Part shown: positions 16,988 through 27,248 of the stretch, piece after piece | Layout of the letters: each line of letters opens with the position of its first letter | Numbering within the stretch: position 1 is the first letter of the stretch | Source: Bombilactobacillus folatiphilus | GTDB taxonomy: Bacteria > Bacillota > Bacilli > Lactobacillales > Lactobacillaceae | Assembly: GCF_023380265.1 (NCBI RefSeq) | Contig: NZ_CP093366.1 | Span: forward strand, 248,001-312,000 | DNA length: 64,000 bases | Direction: 5' to 3' | Program-made: the position numbers and the translations under genes | The notes under the pieces: model-generated | The model's input: only the letters and a program-made list of their open reading frames with translations | The model's database searches: none | What the model was told of the DNA's origin: nothing

Positions 16988-18508
16988 ATGAATAATAAAC
17001 AGCATTTTTGGACCGGTGCTTGGATCTTATCAGTTTCCTCATTAATTACTAAGATTTTAAGTGCTTTATATCGAGTACCACTCCAAAATTTGGTAGGCGA
17101 TCGCGGCTTTTTTGTCTATCAGCAAGTTTATCCGATATACGGTTTGTGCAGTGCCATCATGTTGACTGGAGTGCCGATGTTTATTTCCCAAGTTGTGGCC
17201 GAAAATCCAGCGCAAGCTTTAGATAATTGGCGCCAACTTCGACGTAATTTGATTGGTGTAGCCCTTTTAGGTTCCATCAGCTTGTTTGTGATAGCACCAT
17301 ATCTGGCAAAATGGATGGGCGATCGGCGATTAACGCCCCTGATTCAAATTCTAGTGGTTTTTTATTTTTTGGCGCCATTTTCGGCATTATTGCGTGGCTA
17401 TTTTCAAGGAGAGCTGTGGATGTTACCGACCGCTTTGTCGCAAGTTTTGGAGCAAAGTGTGCGCGTCATCGTCATCATCATTGTGGCGTTATGTTATTTG
17501 ACAAAGCATTGGTCAGTTTATCGAATGGGCATGTGGGCACATGCAGGTTCGGTGATGGGATCATTGGTGTCTTTAGGTTTATTACTATTTTTTTGGTACC
17601 ATTTTCGACAACATGAGACAGTAAAGAGCAGGATTGAAAAATCGTTTGACGGATCTTTAACGAAACGTTTTCTAAAAGAAGGCTTATCTTTAAGCTTGTT
17701 TGGTAGTATTTTGGTGCTGTTGCAGTTGATTGATTCGCTCACCGTTTTCAAATTGTTATATCAAAATCAGGTTGCACATGCTCAAATTATTAAGGGCATT
17801 TACGATCGAGGGCAGCCTTTAGCACAGTTAGGAATCGTGGTGGCGGTTTCATTTGCCACCACTTTATTGCCACAGATTAGTGCAAATAAAACAGCACAAG
17901 ATCAAGCATTAATTGGCTCTACTTTGCGTGTTTGTCTGGTTTTGGCGGCTGCCTGTGCGGTTGGTTTGGCCGCTTTGATGCCGCAAATTAATACATTGTT
18001 GTTTACGAATTCGGCTCAAAGCTTGGCGTTAGCGATTTATGTTTTAAGCATTGCACTAATTTCTTACGTCACGATTGTTAATACTGTCATGCATGCTCAA
18101 CATCAACAACATAATAATTGGCAAGCGTTATGCATAGGTTTATTAGTGAAATATTTGGGCAATCTTTGGTTGGTTCCTAAGTTTCAGGTAGTGGGAGCCA
18201 GTTTGGCGACTATTTTGGCGACGTTTGTGATGGCTTTGATCATTTATTATTATTCGGGCATTAAATTGCAGCGAGTAATTTGGCAACAGGGCTTTTTGTT
18301 GCGATTGATGTTAGTCATTGGCACGATGGGCATTGCAGTGTTCTTTACTAGTTGGATATGGCAGTTAATTTGGCCTTTGACACGGATGCATGCGGTGTTT
18401 GAAGTTATCGTCGAAAGTGGTCTTGGTTTGCTTTGGACTTTAGTTGGTTGTTATTATGGCCGCGTTTTTTCGAAAGCAGATTGGGTTTTGTTGTTTGGTC
18501 AAAAATAA
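16988..18508 (+). CDS. Polysaccharide/oligosaccharide flippase (MATE-MurJ-SpoVB superfamily)
   Basis: 506 residues with about 14 predicted hydrophobic segments; the opening region (SLITKILSALYRVPLQNLVGDRGFFVYQ) is typical of the YabM/SpoVB branch of lipid-linked oligosaccharide exporters. It probably moves a cell-wall precursor or polysaccharide unit across the membrane; the substrate cannot be read from sequence. ATG at 16988, 8 bases after the mfd stop, is chosen because earlier in-frame codons lie inside mfd. No strong ribosome site is visible, so translation may be coupled to mfd. Confidence 0.87.
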   Translation: MNNKQHFWTGAWILSVSSLITKILSALYRVPLQNLVGDRGFFVYQQVYPIYGLCSAIMLTGVPMFISQVVAENPAQALDNWRQLRRNLIGVALLGSISLFVIAPYLAKWMGDRRLTPLIQILVVFYFLAPFSALLRGYFQGELWMLPTALSQVLEQSVRVIVIIIVALCYLTKHWSVYRMGMWAHAGSVMGSLVSLGLLLFFWYHFRQHETVKSRIEKSFDGSLTKRFLKEGLSLSLFGSILVLLQLIDSLTVFKLLYQNQVAHAQIIKGIYDRGQPLAQLGIVVAVSFATTLLPQISANKTAQDQALIGSTLRVCLVLAAACAVGLAALMPQINTLLFTNSAQSLALAIYVLSIALISYVTIVNTVMHAQHQQHNNWQALCIGLLVKYLGNLWLVPKFQVVGASLATILATFVMALIIYYYSGIKLQRVIWQQGFLLRLMLVIGTMGIAVFFTSWIWQLIWPLTRMHAVFEVIVESGLGLLWTLVGCYYGRVFSKADWVLLFGQK

Positions 18509-18528
18509 ATGAAAGAATAGGTAAAAAA

Positions 18529-18771
18529 ATGCGATTAGATAAATATTTGAAGCTTTCCAGATTAGTGAAACGGCGTACGATTGCAAAAGAATTGGCTGAT
18601 AAAGGGCGAATTGAACTCAATGGACGCGTAGCAAAATCAGCAAGTGATGTGACGATCGGCGATCAATTAATTTTGCATTATGGAGATCGGCAAATTAAAG
18701 TAGAGATTTTGGCAACGCCAGAAATTGTCAAAAAAGAGGATGCTTCATCCATGTATCAAAGACTAGATTAA
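18529..18771 (+). CDS. rqcP: S4-domain RNA-binding protein RqcP (YabO)
   Basis: 80 residues made up almost entirely of an S4 RNA-binding fold (MRLDKYLKLSRLVKRRTIAKELADKG). RqcP works with RqcH on stalled 50S subunits to add Ala tails in ribosome-associated quality control. ATG at 18529 gives the standard N-terminus; longer upstream readings fall inside the flippase gene. The neighbours (mfd, divIC, yabR, tilS) are the usual ones. Confidence 0.93.
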   Translation: MRLDKYLKLSRLVKRRTIAKELADKGRIELNGRVAKSASDVTIGDQLILHYGDRQIKVEILATPEIVKKEDASSMYQRLD

Positions 18772-18778
18772 GTTATGC

Positions 18779-18808
18779 TAGACAAGTACTTGAGAGAGTT
18801 GGTATACT
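18779..18808 (+). promoter_or_regulatory. Possible promoter before divIC
   Basis: TAGACA (18779-18784), an 18-base spacer and TATACT (18803-18808). One mismatch in each hexamer. It could give divIC and downstream genes transcription independent of mfd. Confidence 0.4.
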
Positions 18809-18842
18809 CAACTCATGGCAATGGATAAACGGAGGGATTTTT

Positions 18843-19235
18843 TTGCCTAATCAGACTAATCTAGCTAATGTTAGCCAAATTAATATTGATAATAATGATT
18901 TGTCGGCTGAGCGGCGTTTTAAACACCGAGTTCGCGTTGTTCATCGGCGCCGAACTGCGATTCTAATCGTTTTTTTAGTGATTTTTAGCATAATTTTGGG
19001 CTGGCATATTTATCAAGCAAATCATTCAAAAGCATTAGCTCAAGAGGCAATGACTAGTCAAGAACGTAAATTAGCTAAAGCTAAGGATAAGCGTGCGGAT
19101 TTAAAAACAGAAGTTAAGCAGTTGCATGATCCAGAGTATTTAGATAATTTAATTCGTTATCGGTTTAACTATTCCAAGGATGGGGAGATTATTTATAATA
19201 TTCCTAATGAAGCAAACAAAAATTTAAACTTTTAA
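18843..19235 (+). CDS. divIC: Septum formation initiator DivIC
   Basis: 130 residues: a basic cytoplasmic N-terminus, one membrane span (about 39-58), then a coiled coil (about 64-95) and a short extracellular end with the family motif DPEYLDNLIRYRFNYSKDGE. DivIC joins the FtsL-DivIB subcomplex of the divisome. The start is TTG at 18843 after GGAGGGA, spacing about 6. Confidence 0.93.
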   Translation: MPNQTNLANVSQINIDNNDLSAERRFKHRVRVVHRRRTAILIVFLVIFSIILGWHIYQANHSKALAQEAMTSQERKLAKAKDKRADLKTEVKQLHDPEYLDNLIRYRFNYSKDGEIIYNIPNEANKNLNF

Positions 19236-19252
19236 GGAGTAAGAAGAGAAAA

Positions 19253-19660
19253 ATGGCCGTTTCAGTAGGAACCAAAGTAACGGGTAAAGTCGTCGGTATC
19301 AAGAATTTTGGAGCTTTTGTTGATATTGGTAATGGTCAAAGCGGACTGGTACATATCAGTCAGATTTCCAATGACTATGTTAAAGATATTCATGACAAAC
19401 TTAGTCTTGGCGATCAAGTTACGGCAGTAGTGGTGGGCATAGAGAATGGTAAGATTTCTTTGTCGATGAAAAAAGCACAAGCGCCTGCTCAAAAACATCG
19501 CAGTTCTTCTCATGCACATATGCGTACTAATTCACATAAATCTGGTGAAGATTTTGATGACTTGCTGGCTGATTTTATGAAGGAAAGTCAAGATCGCCAG
19601 GCAACATTAAAAAAGAATACTGAAGGAAAACGCGGTGGCCGTGGGGGACGCCGTGGTTAA
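19253..19660 (+). CDS. yabR: S1 RNA-binding domain protein (YabR family)
   Basis: 135 residues. The first ~75 form one S1 domain (VGTKVTGKVVGIKNFGAFVDIG, then GLVHISQIS and KISLSMKK); the rest is a basic tail ending in a Gly/Arg-rich stretch. General-stress-protein-13-like S1 proteins bind RNA or ribosomes; the exact role is unknown. AAGGAG precedes the ATG. Confidence 0.92.
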   Translation: MAVSVGTKVTGKVVGIKNFGAFVDIGNGQSGLVHISQISNDYVKDIHDKLSLGDQVTAVVVGIENGKISLSMKKAQAPAQKHRSSSHAHMRTNSHKSGEDFDDLLADFMKESQDRQATLKKNTEGKRGGRGGRRG

Positions 19661-19696
19661 GTGCGGGTTTTTATAACTCGGACTTTTTTAATTTAT

Positions 19697-21019
19697 ATGG
19701 ATATTGTAGAAAAAAAATTTATTCATCAGGTCAAAACGAGGCAAACTTGGATGCCGCAAACAAAAGTTTTGGTGGCGGTTTCGGGTGGTAGTGATTCGTT
19801 AGCATTGTTGATGTTATTAATCAATTTGCCCGCAAATTTACGTCCGCTTATTCATGTGGCGACCGTGGATTTTGCCTTGAGAAAACAAAGCGTAACCGAA
19901 GTGGCTGCTGTTCGCCAGCTTTGTCAGCAATACCAGCTACCTTTTTACACAACCACTTGGCAACATTCTGATCAACTTAGTGGGTTGGAACAACAGGCAC
20001 GCAAGTTTAGGTATCAGTATTTTGCGACATTGATGCACCAAAATCATTTGCCGCAGTTGTTAGTCGCACATCAGTCAGATGACCAAGCGGAAACAGTTTT
20101 GATGAAATTAATTCGTAGTGGTAGCTTATGGGAATTAGCCGCGATGCGACCTTGTCGGCCATTTGCTGGTGGACAATTAGTGCGACCGTTACTGAACTTT
20201 TCCAAAGCGGAATTACGTAATTATCTGAAACGGCAGCATATCCGATTTTTTGTAGATCAAACTAATTTTGAAAATATTACTTGGCGTAATCAATTACGAA
20301 ATCAAGTGTTGCCGCAATTACAGCAATTTAATCCACAAGTCAATCAACATCTAACCAGTTTTGCTCAGCAATTGCAGGCGGTCACTAGTTTATTGCAGGA
20401 AAATTTTCAACAATTGGCGCAAATCAGTGTGCAACAAGTTGGTCAACAATTAACGGTTAATTTAAGTCAGCTGGCTCAATTCGATGACCAACAAATTAGT
20501 TTGTTCGTACAATATATTTGTCATCAACGATTAGCATTAGATCTGACGAATCGGCAATTAACGGCGGTAGCGCAACTCTTGTCTAAATCCAACGCACGAT
20601 TGGCTTTGGGGCATCAATGGTCGTTGGTGAAAAGTTATCAATTTTTACACATTAAAATGTCTCAAATTCAACCCTTACCCAGTAAATGGGACTTGAGTTT
20701 GAATCAGCCAACAACAATCGGCCAAGGACAACAAGTCCTGGTTCAGCGAGCTCAACAGCCAAATACGCGAACCTTTTATTTTGATCATTTGCCCCAAACA
20801 ATTCAATGGCGCTCACGCCAAGTGGGCGATCGGTTGCGATTGTTAAATGGACACCATCAAAAGCTCAAGAATCGTTTAATTAATTTAAAAATTCCATACG
20901 AACAAAGACAAGATCTGATGGTCTTAACGTTCGACGAAAAGATTGTGTGGATTCCCAATATTTATCGTTATCAAATTGCACCAACACCATATTTATTTGA
21001 ATTGAAGATAGGAGATTGA
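19697..21019 (+). CDS. tilS: tRNA(Ile)-lysidine synthase
   Basis: Modifies C34 of tRNA-Ile(CAU) to lysidine, so that it reads AUA. About 440 residues. The PP-loop motif SGGSDSLALL lies near residue 30; the N-terminal ATPase domain (HQSDDQAETVLMKLIRSGS) and the C-terminal substrate domain (WRSRQVGDRLRL) are both present. ATG at 19697 puts the P-loop at the usual distance; a GTG at 19661, directly after the yabR stop, is an alternative. Neither has a strong ribosome site. Confidence 0.93.
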   Translation: MDIVEKKFIHQVKTRQTWMPQTKVLVAVSGGSDSLALLMLLINLPANLRPLIHVATVDFALRKQSVTEVAAVRQLCQQYQLPFYTTTWQHSDQLSGLEQQARKFRYQYFATLMHQNHLPQLLVAHQSDDQAETVLMKLIRSGSLWELAAMRPCRPFAGGQLVRPLLNFSKAELRNYLKRQHIRFFVDQTNFENITWRNQLRNQVLPQLQQFNPQVNQHLTSFAQQLQAVTSLLQENFQQLAQISVQQVGQQLTVNLSQLAQFDDQQISLFVQYICHQRLALDLTNRQLTAVAQLLSKSNARLALGHQWSLVKSYQFLHIKMSQIQPLPSKWDLSLNQPTTIGQGQQVLVQRAQQPNTRTFYFDHLPQTIQWRSRQVGDRLRLLNGHHQKLKNRLINLKIPYEQRQDLMVLTFDEKIVWIPNIYRYQIAPTPYLFELKIGD

Positions 21020-21021
21020 TT

Positions 21022-21579
21022 ATGACTATGATGAATCAAGATATGCAAAAAGTATTATTTTCCGAGGAGGAAATCGCGCAAGCAAATCACAATTTAGCAC
21101 AACAATTAATGACAGATTATGCTGGTAAAAATCCCCTATTTGTTTGTATTTTGAAGGGAGCCATCGTCTTTTTAACTGATTTGATGCGCCAGCTGCCTCA
21201 AAGTGCTGAAATTGATTTTATGGATGTTTCCAGTTACAATGGGCAAACTTCGTCATCTGGACAGGTCCGTATTCTTAAGGATTTGGATGTTTCTGTGAAA
21301 GGCCGCGATGTTGTTTTCGTTGAAGATATTATTGATACTGGCATTACTTTGAAAGAATTGACCCAACTGTTCAAATCACGGCAGGCCAAGTCTATTAAAA
21401 TTGTGGCTTTACTGGATAAAGAAGCCAATCGCCAACAAAATGTTCACGTTGATTATGTTGGGTTATCATGTCCGGATGAATTTGTTGTTGGCTATGGTAT
21501 GGACTATCAAGAATGTTATCGTAATCTTCCTTATATCGGGGTTTTGAAGCCCGAGGTTTATTCAAAAGCAGAATATTAG
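21022..21579 (+). CDS. hpt: Hypoxanthine phosphoribosyltransferase
   Basis: Salvages hypoxanthine and guanine to IMP and GMP using PRPP. 185 residues. The PRPP-binding loop VVFVEDIIDTGITL is near 95-110; LKGAIVFLTDL and the flexible loop SSYNGQTSSSG are also typical. GGAG at 21011-21014, spacing 7, supports ATG at 21022, two bases after the tilS stop. tilS-hpt-ftsH is the conserved Firmicute order. Confidence 0.96.
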   Translation: MTMMNQDMQKVLFSEEEIAQANHNLAQQLMTDYAGKNPLFVCILKGAIVFLTDLMRQLPQSAEIDFMDVSSYNGQTSSSGQVRILKDLDVSVKGRDVVFVEDIIDTGITLKELTQLFKSRQAKSIKIVALLDKEANRQQNVHVDYVGLSCPDEFVVGYGMDYQECYRNLPYIGVLKPEVYSKAEY

Positions 21580-21585
21580 TCCATG

Positions 21586-21615
21586 TTAAATTGTTTGCAA
21601 CGGTTATGATATACT
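21586..21615 (+). promoter_or_regulatory. Probable promoter before ftsH
   Basis: Extended -10 TGATATACT at 21607-21615 with a poor -35 (TTAAAT at 21586-21591, spacing 18). The ~100-base leader after it includes GAGACTT/AAACAAG-like sequence but no heat-shock operator that I can identify. Confidence 0.45.
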
Positions 21616-21715
21616 AAGCATAATTGTTAAATAATCTCATTTTTAATCAGCTAGCGACTCATGTTTTGTTGTGTTAGTATGAGAAACAAGCTAAATTTTG
21701 TGGAGGACAGTCATT

Positions 21716-23797
21716 TTGAAAAATAATCGAAATGGACTACGTAATAATAGTCTATTTTATATCATTATTTTTATTTTATTAATTTTAGCAACCAGTTGGT
21801 TCGTCGGTGGACAAGGTTCTTCTCAAGTGGAAAATTTGTCTTCAAGTGAATTTGTTGCCAAATTAAAAGCCAAAAAAATTAAGAATTTTTCGCTCCAACC
21901 GTCTAACGGTGTTTATAAAGTTTCTGGTGACTTTAAAAAGGCTGAATCGTCTAAAAGTCATTCTAATGGTGTGAATTTATTTGCGCATTCGGCGGCTACA
22001 GTGAATCGTTCTAAAAGTTTTTCGGCAACGGTTTTGCCGAATAATTCAACTTTAAAAGAAATTAATCAAGCAGCTCAAAAAACGAAAACCAAAGTCAATA
22101 CGCATGAAGAATCGCAGAACGGTATGTGGTTGAATATTGCGCTGACAGTTATTCCGTTCTTATTCTTTGCTTTCTTATTGTATTCAATGATGGGGCAAGC
22201 TGGTCAAGGCGGCGGTGGCGCTGGCAAAATCATGAGTTTTGGTAAATCGCAGACTAAGCCGGTTGACCCGAAGAAAAATAAAGTGCGTTTTTCTGATGTG
22301 GCTGGTGCGGAAGAAGAAAAGCAAGAATTAGTTGAAGTTGTAGATTTCTTAAAAGATCCGCGTAAGTATCTAGCATTGGGCGCACGAATACCGTCAGGGG
22401 TTTTACTTGAAGGACCTCCTGGAACTGGTAAAACATTGTTAGCGCGAGCAGTTGCGGGTGAAGCGGGCGTGCCATTCTATTCTATTTCTGGTTCTGATTT
22501 TGTGGAAATGTTTGTGGGTGTCGGCGCTTCACGAGTTCGTGATTTATTTAATAGCGCTAAGAAAAGCGCTCCAGCGATCATTTTTATTGATGAAATTGAT
22601 GCTATTGGTCGTCAACGTGGTAATGGCAAAACTGGTGGTGGCAATGATGAACGTGAGCAAACTTTAAATCAATTGCTGGTGGAGATGGATGGTTTCACTG
22701 GTAAAGAAGGTTTGATTGTGATTGCTGCTACCAACCGTTCCGATGTTTTGGATCCAGCTTTGCTACGTCCCGGTCGTTTTGATCGTAAAATTTTGGTGGG
22801 TCGTCCAGATGTTAAGGGGCGTGAGGCCATTTTAAAGGTTCATGCCAAAAATAAGCCTTTAGCAGATGATGTTGATTTGAAAGTTATTGCTCAACAAACA
22901 CCAGGTTTTGTTGGTGCTGATTTAGAGAATGTCTTAAATGAAGCAGCTCTGGTCGCTGCGGAACGTAACAAGACAAAAATTGATGCTACTGATATTGATG
23001 AAGCCGAAGATCGGGTGATTGCTGGACCGGCGAAAAAGGACCGCGTAATTTCCGCTAAAGAACGTGAGACTGTCGCTTATCATGAGGCAGGTCATGCGAT
23101 TATCGGGGTTGTTTTAAGCGATTCACGGGTCGTCCGCAAAGTTACAATTATTCCGCGAGGGCGTGCTGGCGGTTATGCAATTATGCTCCCGAAAGAAGAT
23201 CAGAATTTGTTGACCAAAAAAGATTTAATGGAACAAGTTGCTGGTTTGATGGGTGGTCGAACTGCTGAAGAAATTATTTTTGGCGTACAGTCTTCAGGTG
23301 CTTCCAATGACTTTGAACAAGCAACTCAAATTGCGCGTTCGATGGTTACTGAATATGGAATGACCAAGCGTTTAGGCATGGTGCAGTTAGAAAAAGGTGG
23401 TGCGCCTGTTGGTGCGTATGGCCAGGCTAATTATTCACAGGAAACCGCGACAGCTATTGATGAAGAGATTCGGAAGATTTTAGATGAAGGGCATCAAACA
23501 GCGATTGATGTTATTCAAAGTCACCGTGAACAGCATAAAGCAATTGCCCAAGCTTTATTGAAATACGAAACTTTGGATGAAAAACAAATTTTGAGTTTGT
23601 ACAACACGGGGAAAATGCCTGCTTCGGCGCAAGATGAATTTCCATCAGAGAAGGCTTCAACTTTTGAAGAGGCTAAGCAAGCCGCTCAAAAGCGAGATGA
23701 AGCTAAACAAGCAGAAGAATTAAGTAAGAAAAATGATAGTGATCAACAAATGACGACGGATCCTACTGATTCTAATGATGATCAAACTGAAGAATAA
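21716..23797 (+). CDS. ftsH: ATP-dependent zinc metalloprotease FtsH
   Basis: 693 residues, membrane-bound AAA+ protease for misfolded membrane and regulatory proteins. Two membrane spans (about 12-30 and 134-155) flank an extracellular domain; Walker A GPPGTGKT, Walker B FIDEIDA, the second region of homology, and zinc motif HEAGH follow in order. The last ~60 residues are a highly charged tail. TTG at 21716 is chosen over an earlier TTG because GGAGG (21702-21706) is 9 bases before it. Confidence 0.96.
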   Translation: MKNNRNGLRNNSLFYIIIFILLILATSWFVGGQGSSQVENLSSSEFVAKLKAKKIKNFSLQPSNGVYKVSGDFKKAESSKSHSNGVNLFAHSAATVNRSKSFSATVLPNNSTLKEINQAAQKTKTKVNTHEESQNGMWLNIALTVIPFLFFAFLLYSMMGQAGQGGGGAGKIMSFGKSQTKPVDPKKNKVRFSDVAGAEEEKQELVEVVDFLKDPRKYLALGARIPSGVLLEGPPGTGKTLLARAVAGEAGVPFYSISGSDFVEMFVGVGASRVRDLFNSAKKSAPAIIFIDEIDAIGRQRGNGKTGGGNDEREQTLNQLLVEMDGFTGKEGLIVIAATNRSDVLDPALLRPGRFDRKILVGRPDVKGREAILKVHAKNKPLADDVDLKVIAQQTPGFVGADLENVLNEAALVAAERNKTKIDATDIDEAEDRVIAGPAKKDRVISAKERETVAYHEAGHAIIGVVLSDSRVVRKVTIIPRGRAGGYAIMLPKEDQNLLTKKDLMEQVAGLMGGRTAEEIIFGVQSSGASNDFEQATQIARSMVTEYGMTKRLGMVQLEKGGAPVGAYGQANYSQETATAIDEEIRKILDEGHQTAIDVIQSHREQHKAIAQALLKYETLDEKQILSLYNTGKMPASAQDEFPSEKASTFEEAKQAAQKRDEAKQAEELSKKNDSDQQMTTDPTDSNDDQTEE

Positions 23798-23806
23798 AAT
23801 TCAATC

Positions 23807-23843
23807 AAGTAGCACAGACTTTCAAGGTCTGTGCTATCTTGTT
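23807..23843 (+). terminator. Hairpin between ftsH and hslO
   Basis: A strong stem, AAGTAGCACAGAC with GTCTGTGCTATCTT, a 6-base loop and a moderately T-rich 3' side. Likely an (inefficient) terminator or processing hairpin: hslO starts only ~20 bases later. Confidence 0.65.
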
Positions 23844-23858
23844 ATTTAAGGAGTTTTT

Positions 23859-24728
23859 ATGGATTATTTAGTCAAGTCTTTAAATTATAACAGTCATTTT
23901 CGCATTTACGTGGTGAATGCAACCCAACTGGTAGCAACTGCACAAAGTAATCATGATACGTGGAGTGCGTCCAGTGCAGCTCTGGGGCGTAGTTTAATTG
24001 GGACATTGTTGTTGAGTACGTCTATGCTAAAAAATGACGAACTGATGACCACTAGAATTAATGGTGGTGGCCCAGTCGGCTTGATTTTAGCGGATGGCAA
24101 TGCCCAAGGTCAGGTAAAAGGATATATCCAAAATCCGCATATCAGTTTGCCTTTAAATGCTAAGGGTAAAATTGATGTCGCCAAGGCGGTTGGTCAAGAT
24201 GGTGTTTTAGCAGTCACAAAAGATCAAAAGATGGCGCAACCTTTTACGGGCAAAGTTCCTTTGATTTCTGGTGAGTTGGCGGAGGATTATGCATATTATT
24301 TGGTGCAATCTGAGCAAATTCCAGCGGCCGTCGGCTTATCGGTTTTTGTTGAAAGTGATAATCATGTGAGTTGTGCAGGTGGCTTTATGGTGCAAGCTTT
24401 GCCAAACGCCCAAGATGGTGAAATTGATACGTTGACCAAAACGATTCAACAATTACCACCGTTACATGAATTGTTTCAGCAGTATACTCCTGAAGAGATC
24501 GTTAATCTCCTGTTTACGCAACCAGCTAAGATTTTGGAGCGAATGCCTGTTGAGTTTCAATGTGATTGCTCCCAGGAACATTTTGCGCAAACTTTAAGAG
24601 CTTTACCCAAAAGTGAACTGCAAGAATTGGCCCAGCTGAAACAAGATACAGAAATTGTTTGCAAATTTTGTGGTCAAAAATATCAATTTACACCGCAACA
24701 ATTTCAACAAATGATTTTGGAGAAATGA
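23859..24728 (+). CDS. hslO: Redox-regulated chaperonin Hsp33
   Basis: 289 residues. Holdase activated by oxidation and unfolding. The four redox-zinc cysteines are all present: C235 and C237 (CDC), C268 and C271 (CKFC). Core motifs GPVGLILADG and SGELAEDYAYYL are typical. AAGGAG lies before the ATG. A dusB gene often sits between hslO and lysS in related bacteria but is absent here. Confidence 0.96.
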   Translation: MDYLVKSLNYNSHFRIYVVNATQLVATAQSNHDTWSASSAALGRSLIGTLLLSTSMLKNDELMTTRINGGGPVGLILADGNAQGQVKGYIQNPHISLPLNAKGKIDVAKAVGQDGVLAVTKDQKMAQPFTGKVPLISGELAEDYAYYLVQSEQIPAAVGLSVFVESDNHVSCAGGFMVQALPNAQDGEIDTLTKTIQQLPPLHELFQQYTPEEIVNLLFTQPAKILERMPVEFQCDCSQEHFAQTLRALPKSELQELAQLKQDTEIVCKFCGQKYQFTPQQFQQMILEK

Positions 24729-24757
24729 TTGCCAGTCTGAGGCTAATTTTGCTATGA
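24728..24757 (+). promoter_or_regulatory. Promoter of lysS
   Basis: TTGCCA (24728-24733), spacer 18, TATGAT (24752-24757), overlapping the hslO stop. It gives a ~125-base leader. I looked for a T-box core (AGGTGG..) in that leader and found none. Confidence 0.55.
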
Positions 24758-24865
24758 TATAAATGATTGACAAAAAGAAGTAGTTATTTTCAACAAATAA
24801 GTAGTGGATTTGCTAAGATTCAATTTTGCGCACGTATGGGTTTAATAGTACGCGTCACAAGATAA

Positions 24866-26377
<1,512 letters not shown>

Positions 26378-26394
26378 TTTCTTACAATGTTTAG

Positions 26395-26423
26395 TTGAAA
26401 TTTAAATGTTAACTTGCTATAAT
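26395..26423 (+). promoter_or_regulatory. Promoter of the tRNA cluster
   Basis: TTGAAA (26395-26400), spacer 17, TATAAT (26418-26423). Strong consensus expected for a stable-RNA operon. Transcription would start ~26 bases before tRNA-Lys. Confidence 0.8.
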
Positions 26424-26455
26424 AAGACAGTCATTGGTTGAACAATGATTGTGTT

Positions 26456-26528
26456 GAGTCGCTAGCTCAGCTGGTAGAGCAACGGCCTTTTAAGCCGTGG
26501 GTCGTGGGTTCGGGTCCCACGCGACTCA
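26456..26528 (+). tRNA. tRNA-Lys (TTT)
   Basis: 73 bases with acceptor arms GAGTCGC/GCGACTC, D arm GCTC..GAGC, anticodon loop CTTTTAA (anticodon TTT), T arm GTGGG..CCCAC and discriminator A. No CCA is encoded. Confidence 0.97.
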
Positions 26529-26533
26529 TTTAT

Positions 26534-26605
26534 GCGGAAGTAGTTCAGTGGTAGAACATCACCTTGCCATGGTGGGGGTCGCGGGTTCGAATCCCGTCTT
26601 CCGCT
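26534..26605 (+). tRNA. tRNA-Gly (GCC), copy 1
   Basis: 72 bases, acceptor arms GCGGAAG/CTTCCGC, anticodon loop TTGCCAT (anticodon GCC), T-loop TTCGAAT, discriminator T. CCA not encoded. Identical to the second copy at 26813-26884. Confidence 0.97.
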
Positions 26606-26620
26606 TTACATTATAATAAC

Positions 26621-26706
26621 GCCGGGGTGGCGGAACTGGCAGACGCACAGGACTTAAAATCCTGCGGTAAGTGATTACCGTACCGGTTCGATTCCGGTCC
26701 TCGGCA
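26621..26706 (+). tRNA. tRNA-Leu (TAA)
   Basis: 86 bases with the long variable arm of class II tRNAs (GCGGTAAGTGATTACCGT region), acceptor arms GCCGGGG/CCTCGGC, anticodon loop CTTAAAA (anticodon TAA), discriminator A. CCA not encoded. Confidence 0.96.
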
Positions 26707-26716
26707 TTATAATGTT

Positions 26717-26790
26717 GCACCCATAGCGCAATTGGATAGAGTGTCTGACTACGAATCAGAAGGTTGTAGGTTCGACTCCTACTGGGTGCA
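26717..26790 (+). tRNA. tRNA-Arg (ACG)
   Basis: 74 bases, acceptor arms GCACCCA/TGGGTGC, anticodon loop CTACGAA (anticodon ACG, A34 normally deaminated to inosine by TadA), discriminator A. CCA not encoded. Confidence 0.97.
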
Positions 26791-26812
26791 TAGTTTCATT
26801 TTTAATATTTTT

Positions 26813-26884
26813 GCGGAAGTAGTTCAGTGGTAGAACATCACCTTGCCATGGTGGGGGTCGCGGGTTCGAATCCCGTCTTCCGCT
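26813..26884 (+). tRNA. tRNA-Gly (GCC), copy 2
   Basis: 72 bases, identical to the copy at 26534-26605, including all arms and the T discriminator. A within-cluster duplication that leaves two identical Gly tRNA genes separated by tRNA-Leu and tRNA-Arg. Confidence 0.97.
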
Positions 26885-26894
26885 TTTTGTTTAT

Positions 26895-26968
<74 letters not shown>

Positions 26969-26976
26969 TTGATTGG

Positions 26977-27050
26977 CGGGAAATAGCTCAGCTTGGTAGA
27001 GCACTACGTTAGGGACGTAGGGGTCGCAAGTTCGAATCTTGTTTTCCCGA
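26977..27050 (+). tRNA. tRNA-Pro (AGG)
   Basis: 74 bases, same arms as the preceding tRNA-Pro but with loop TTAGGGA, so anticodon AGG. The other two differences are position 26 (A for G) and the base after the anticodon stem (G for A). A tRNA-Pro with A34 is uncommon in bacteria; TGG is the usual species. Confidence 0.9.
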
Positions 27051-27069
27051 TGAGTTGTTTGATGATCAG

Positions 27070-27098
27070 AAGTGATGCCTGGCAGGTATCACTTTTTT
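27070..27098 (+). terminator. Terminator of the tRNA cluster
   Basis: AAGTGAT..ATCACTT with an inner CCT/AGG pairing, followed by T6, 20 bases after the last tRNA. Confidence 0.9.
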
Positions 27099-27162
27099 AG
27101 TCTAAGCATTTTAGCAAAGATAAGTGTACAATTACTTTCAAGGGAAATTATGAATTAAAAAG

Positions 27163-27190
27163 TTGCACATCAAATAATCTGATGTAAAAT
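27163..27190 (+). promoter_or_regulatory. Promoter of clpC
   Basis: TTGCAC (27163-27168), spacer 16, TAAAAT (27185-27190). I looked around it for CtsR heptamer repeats (GGTCAAA) and a CIRCE element and saw neither. Confidence 0.5.
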
Positions 27191-27248
27191 GTTTAAACAC
27201 TGACCATAACTATACGTCTGAACTGGATTTATTGGAAAAGAGGCTATT

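Noticed and set aside
26534..26884. Tandem tRNA-Gly copies as a phage attachment or duplication scar
   Set aside because: The copies are complete and flanked by different spacers, with no integrase or partial tRNA; ordinary gene duplication explains them.
27100..27248. CtsR or CIRCE operator in front of clpC
   Set aside because: No GGTCAAA direct repeat and no TTAGCACTC-N9-GAGTGCTAA was found; ACTGACCATA alone is too weak.
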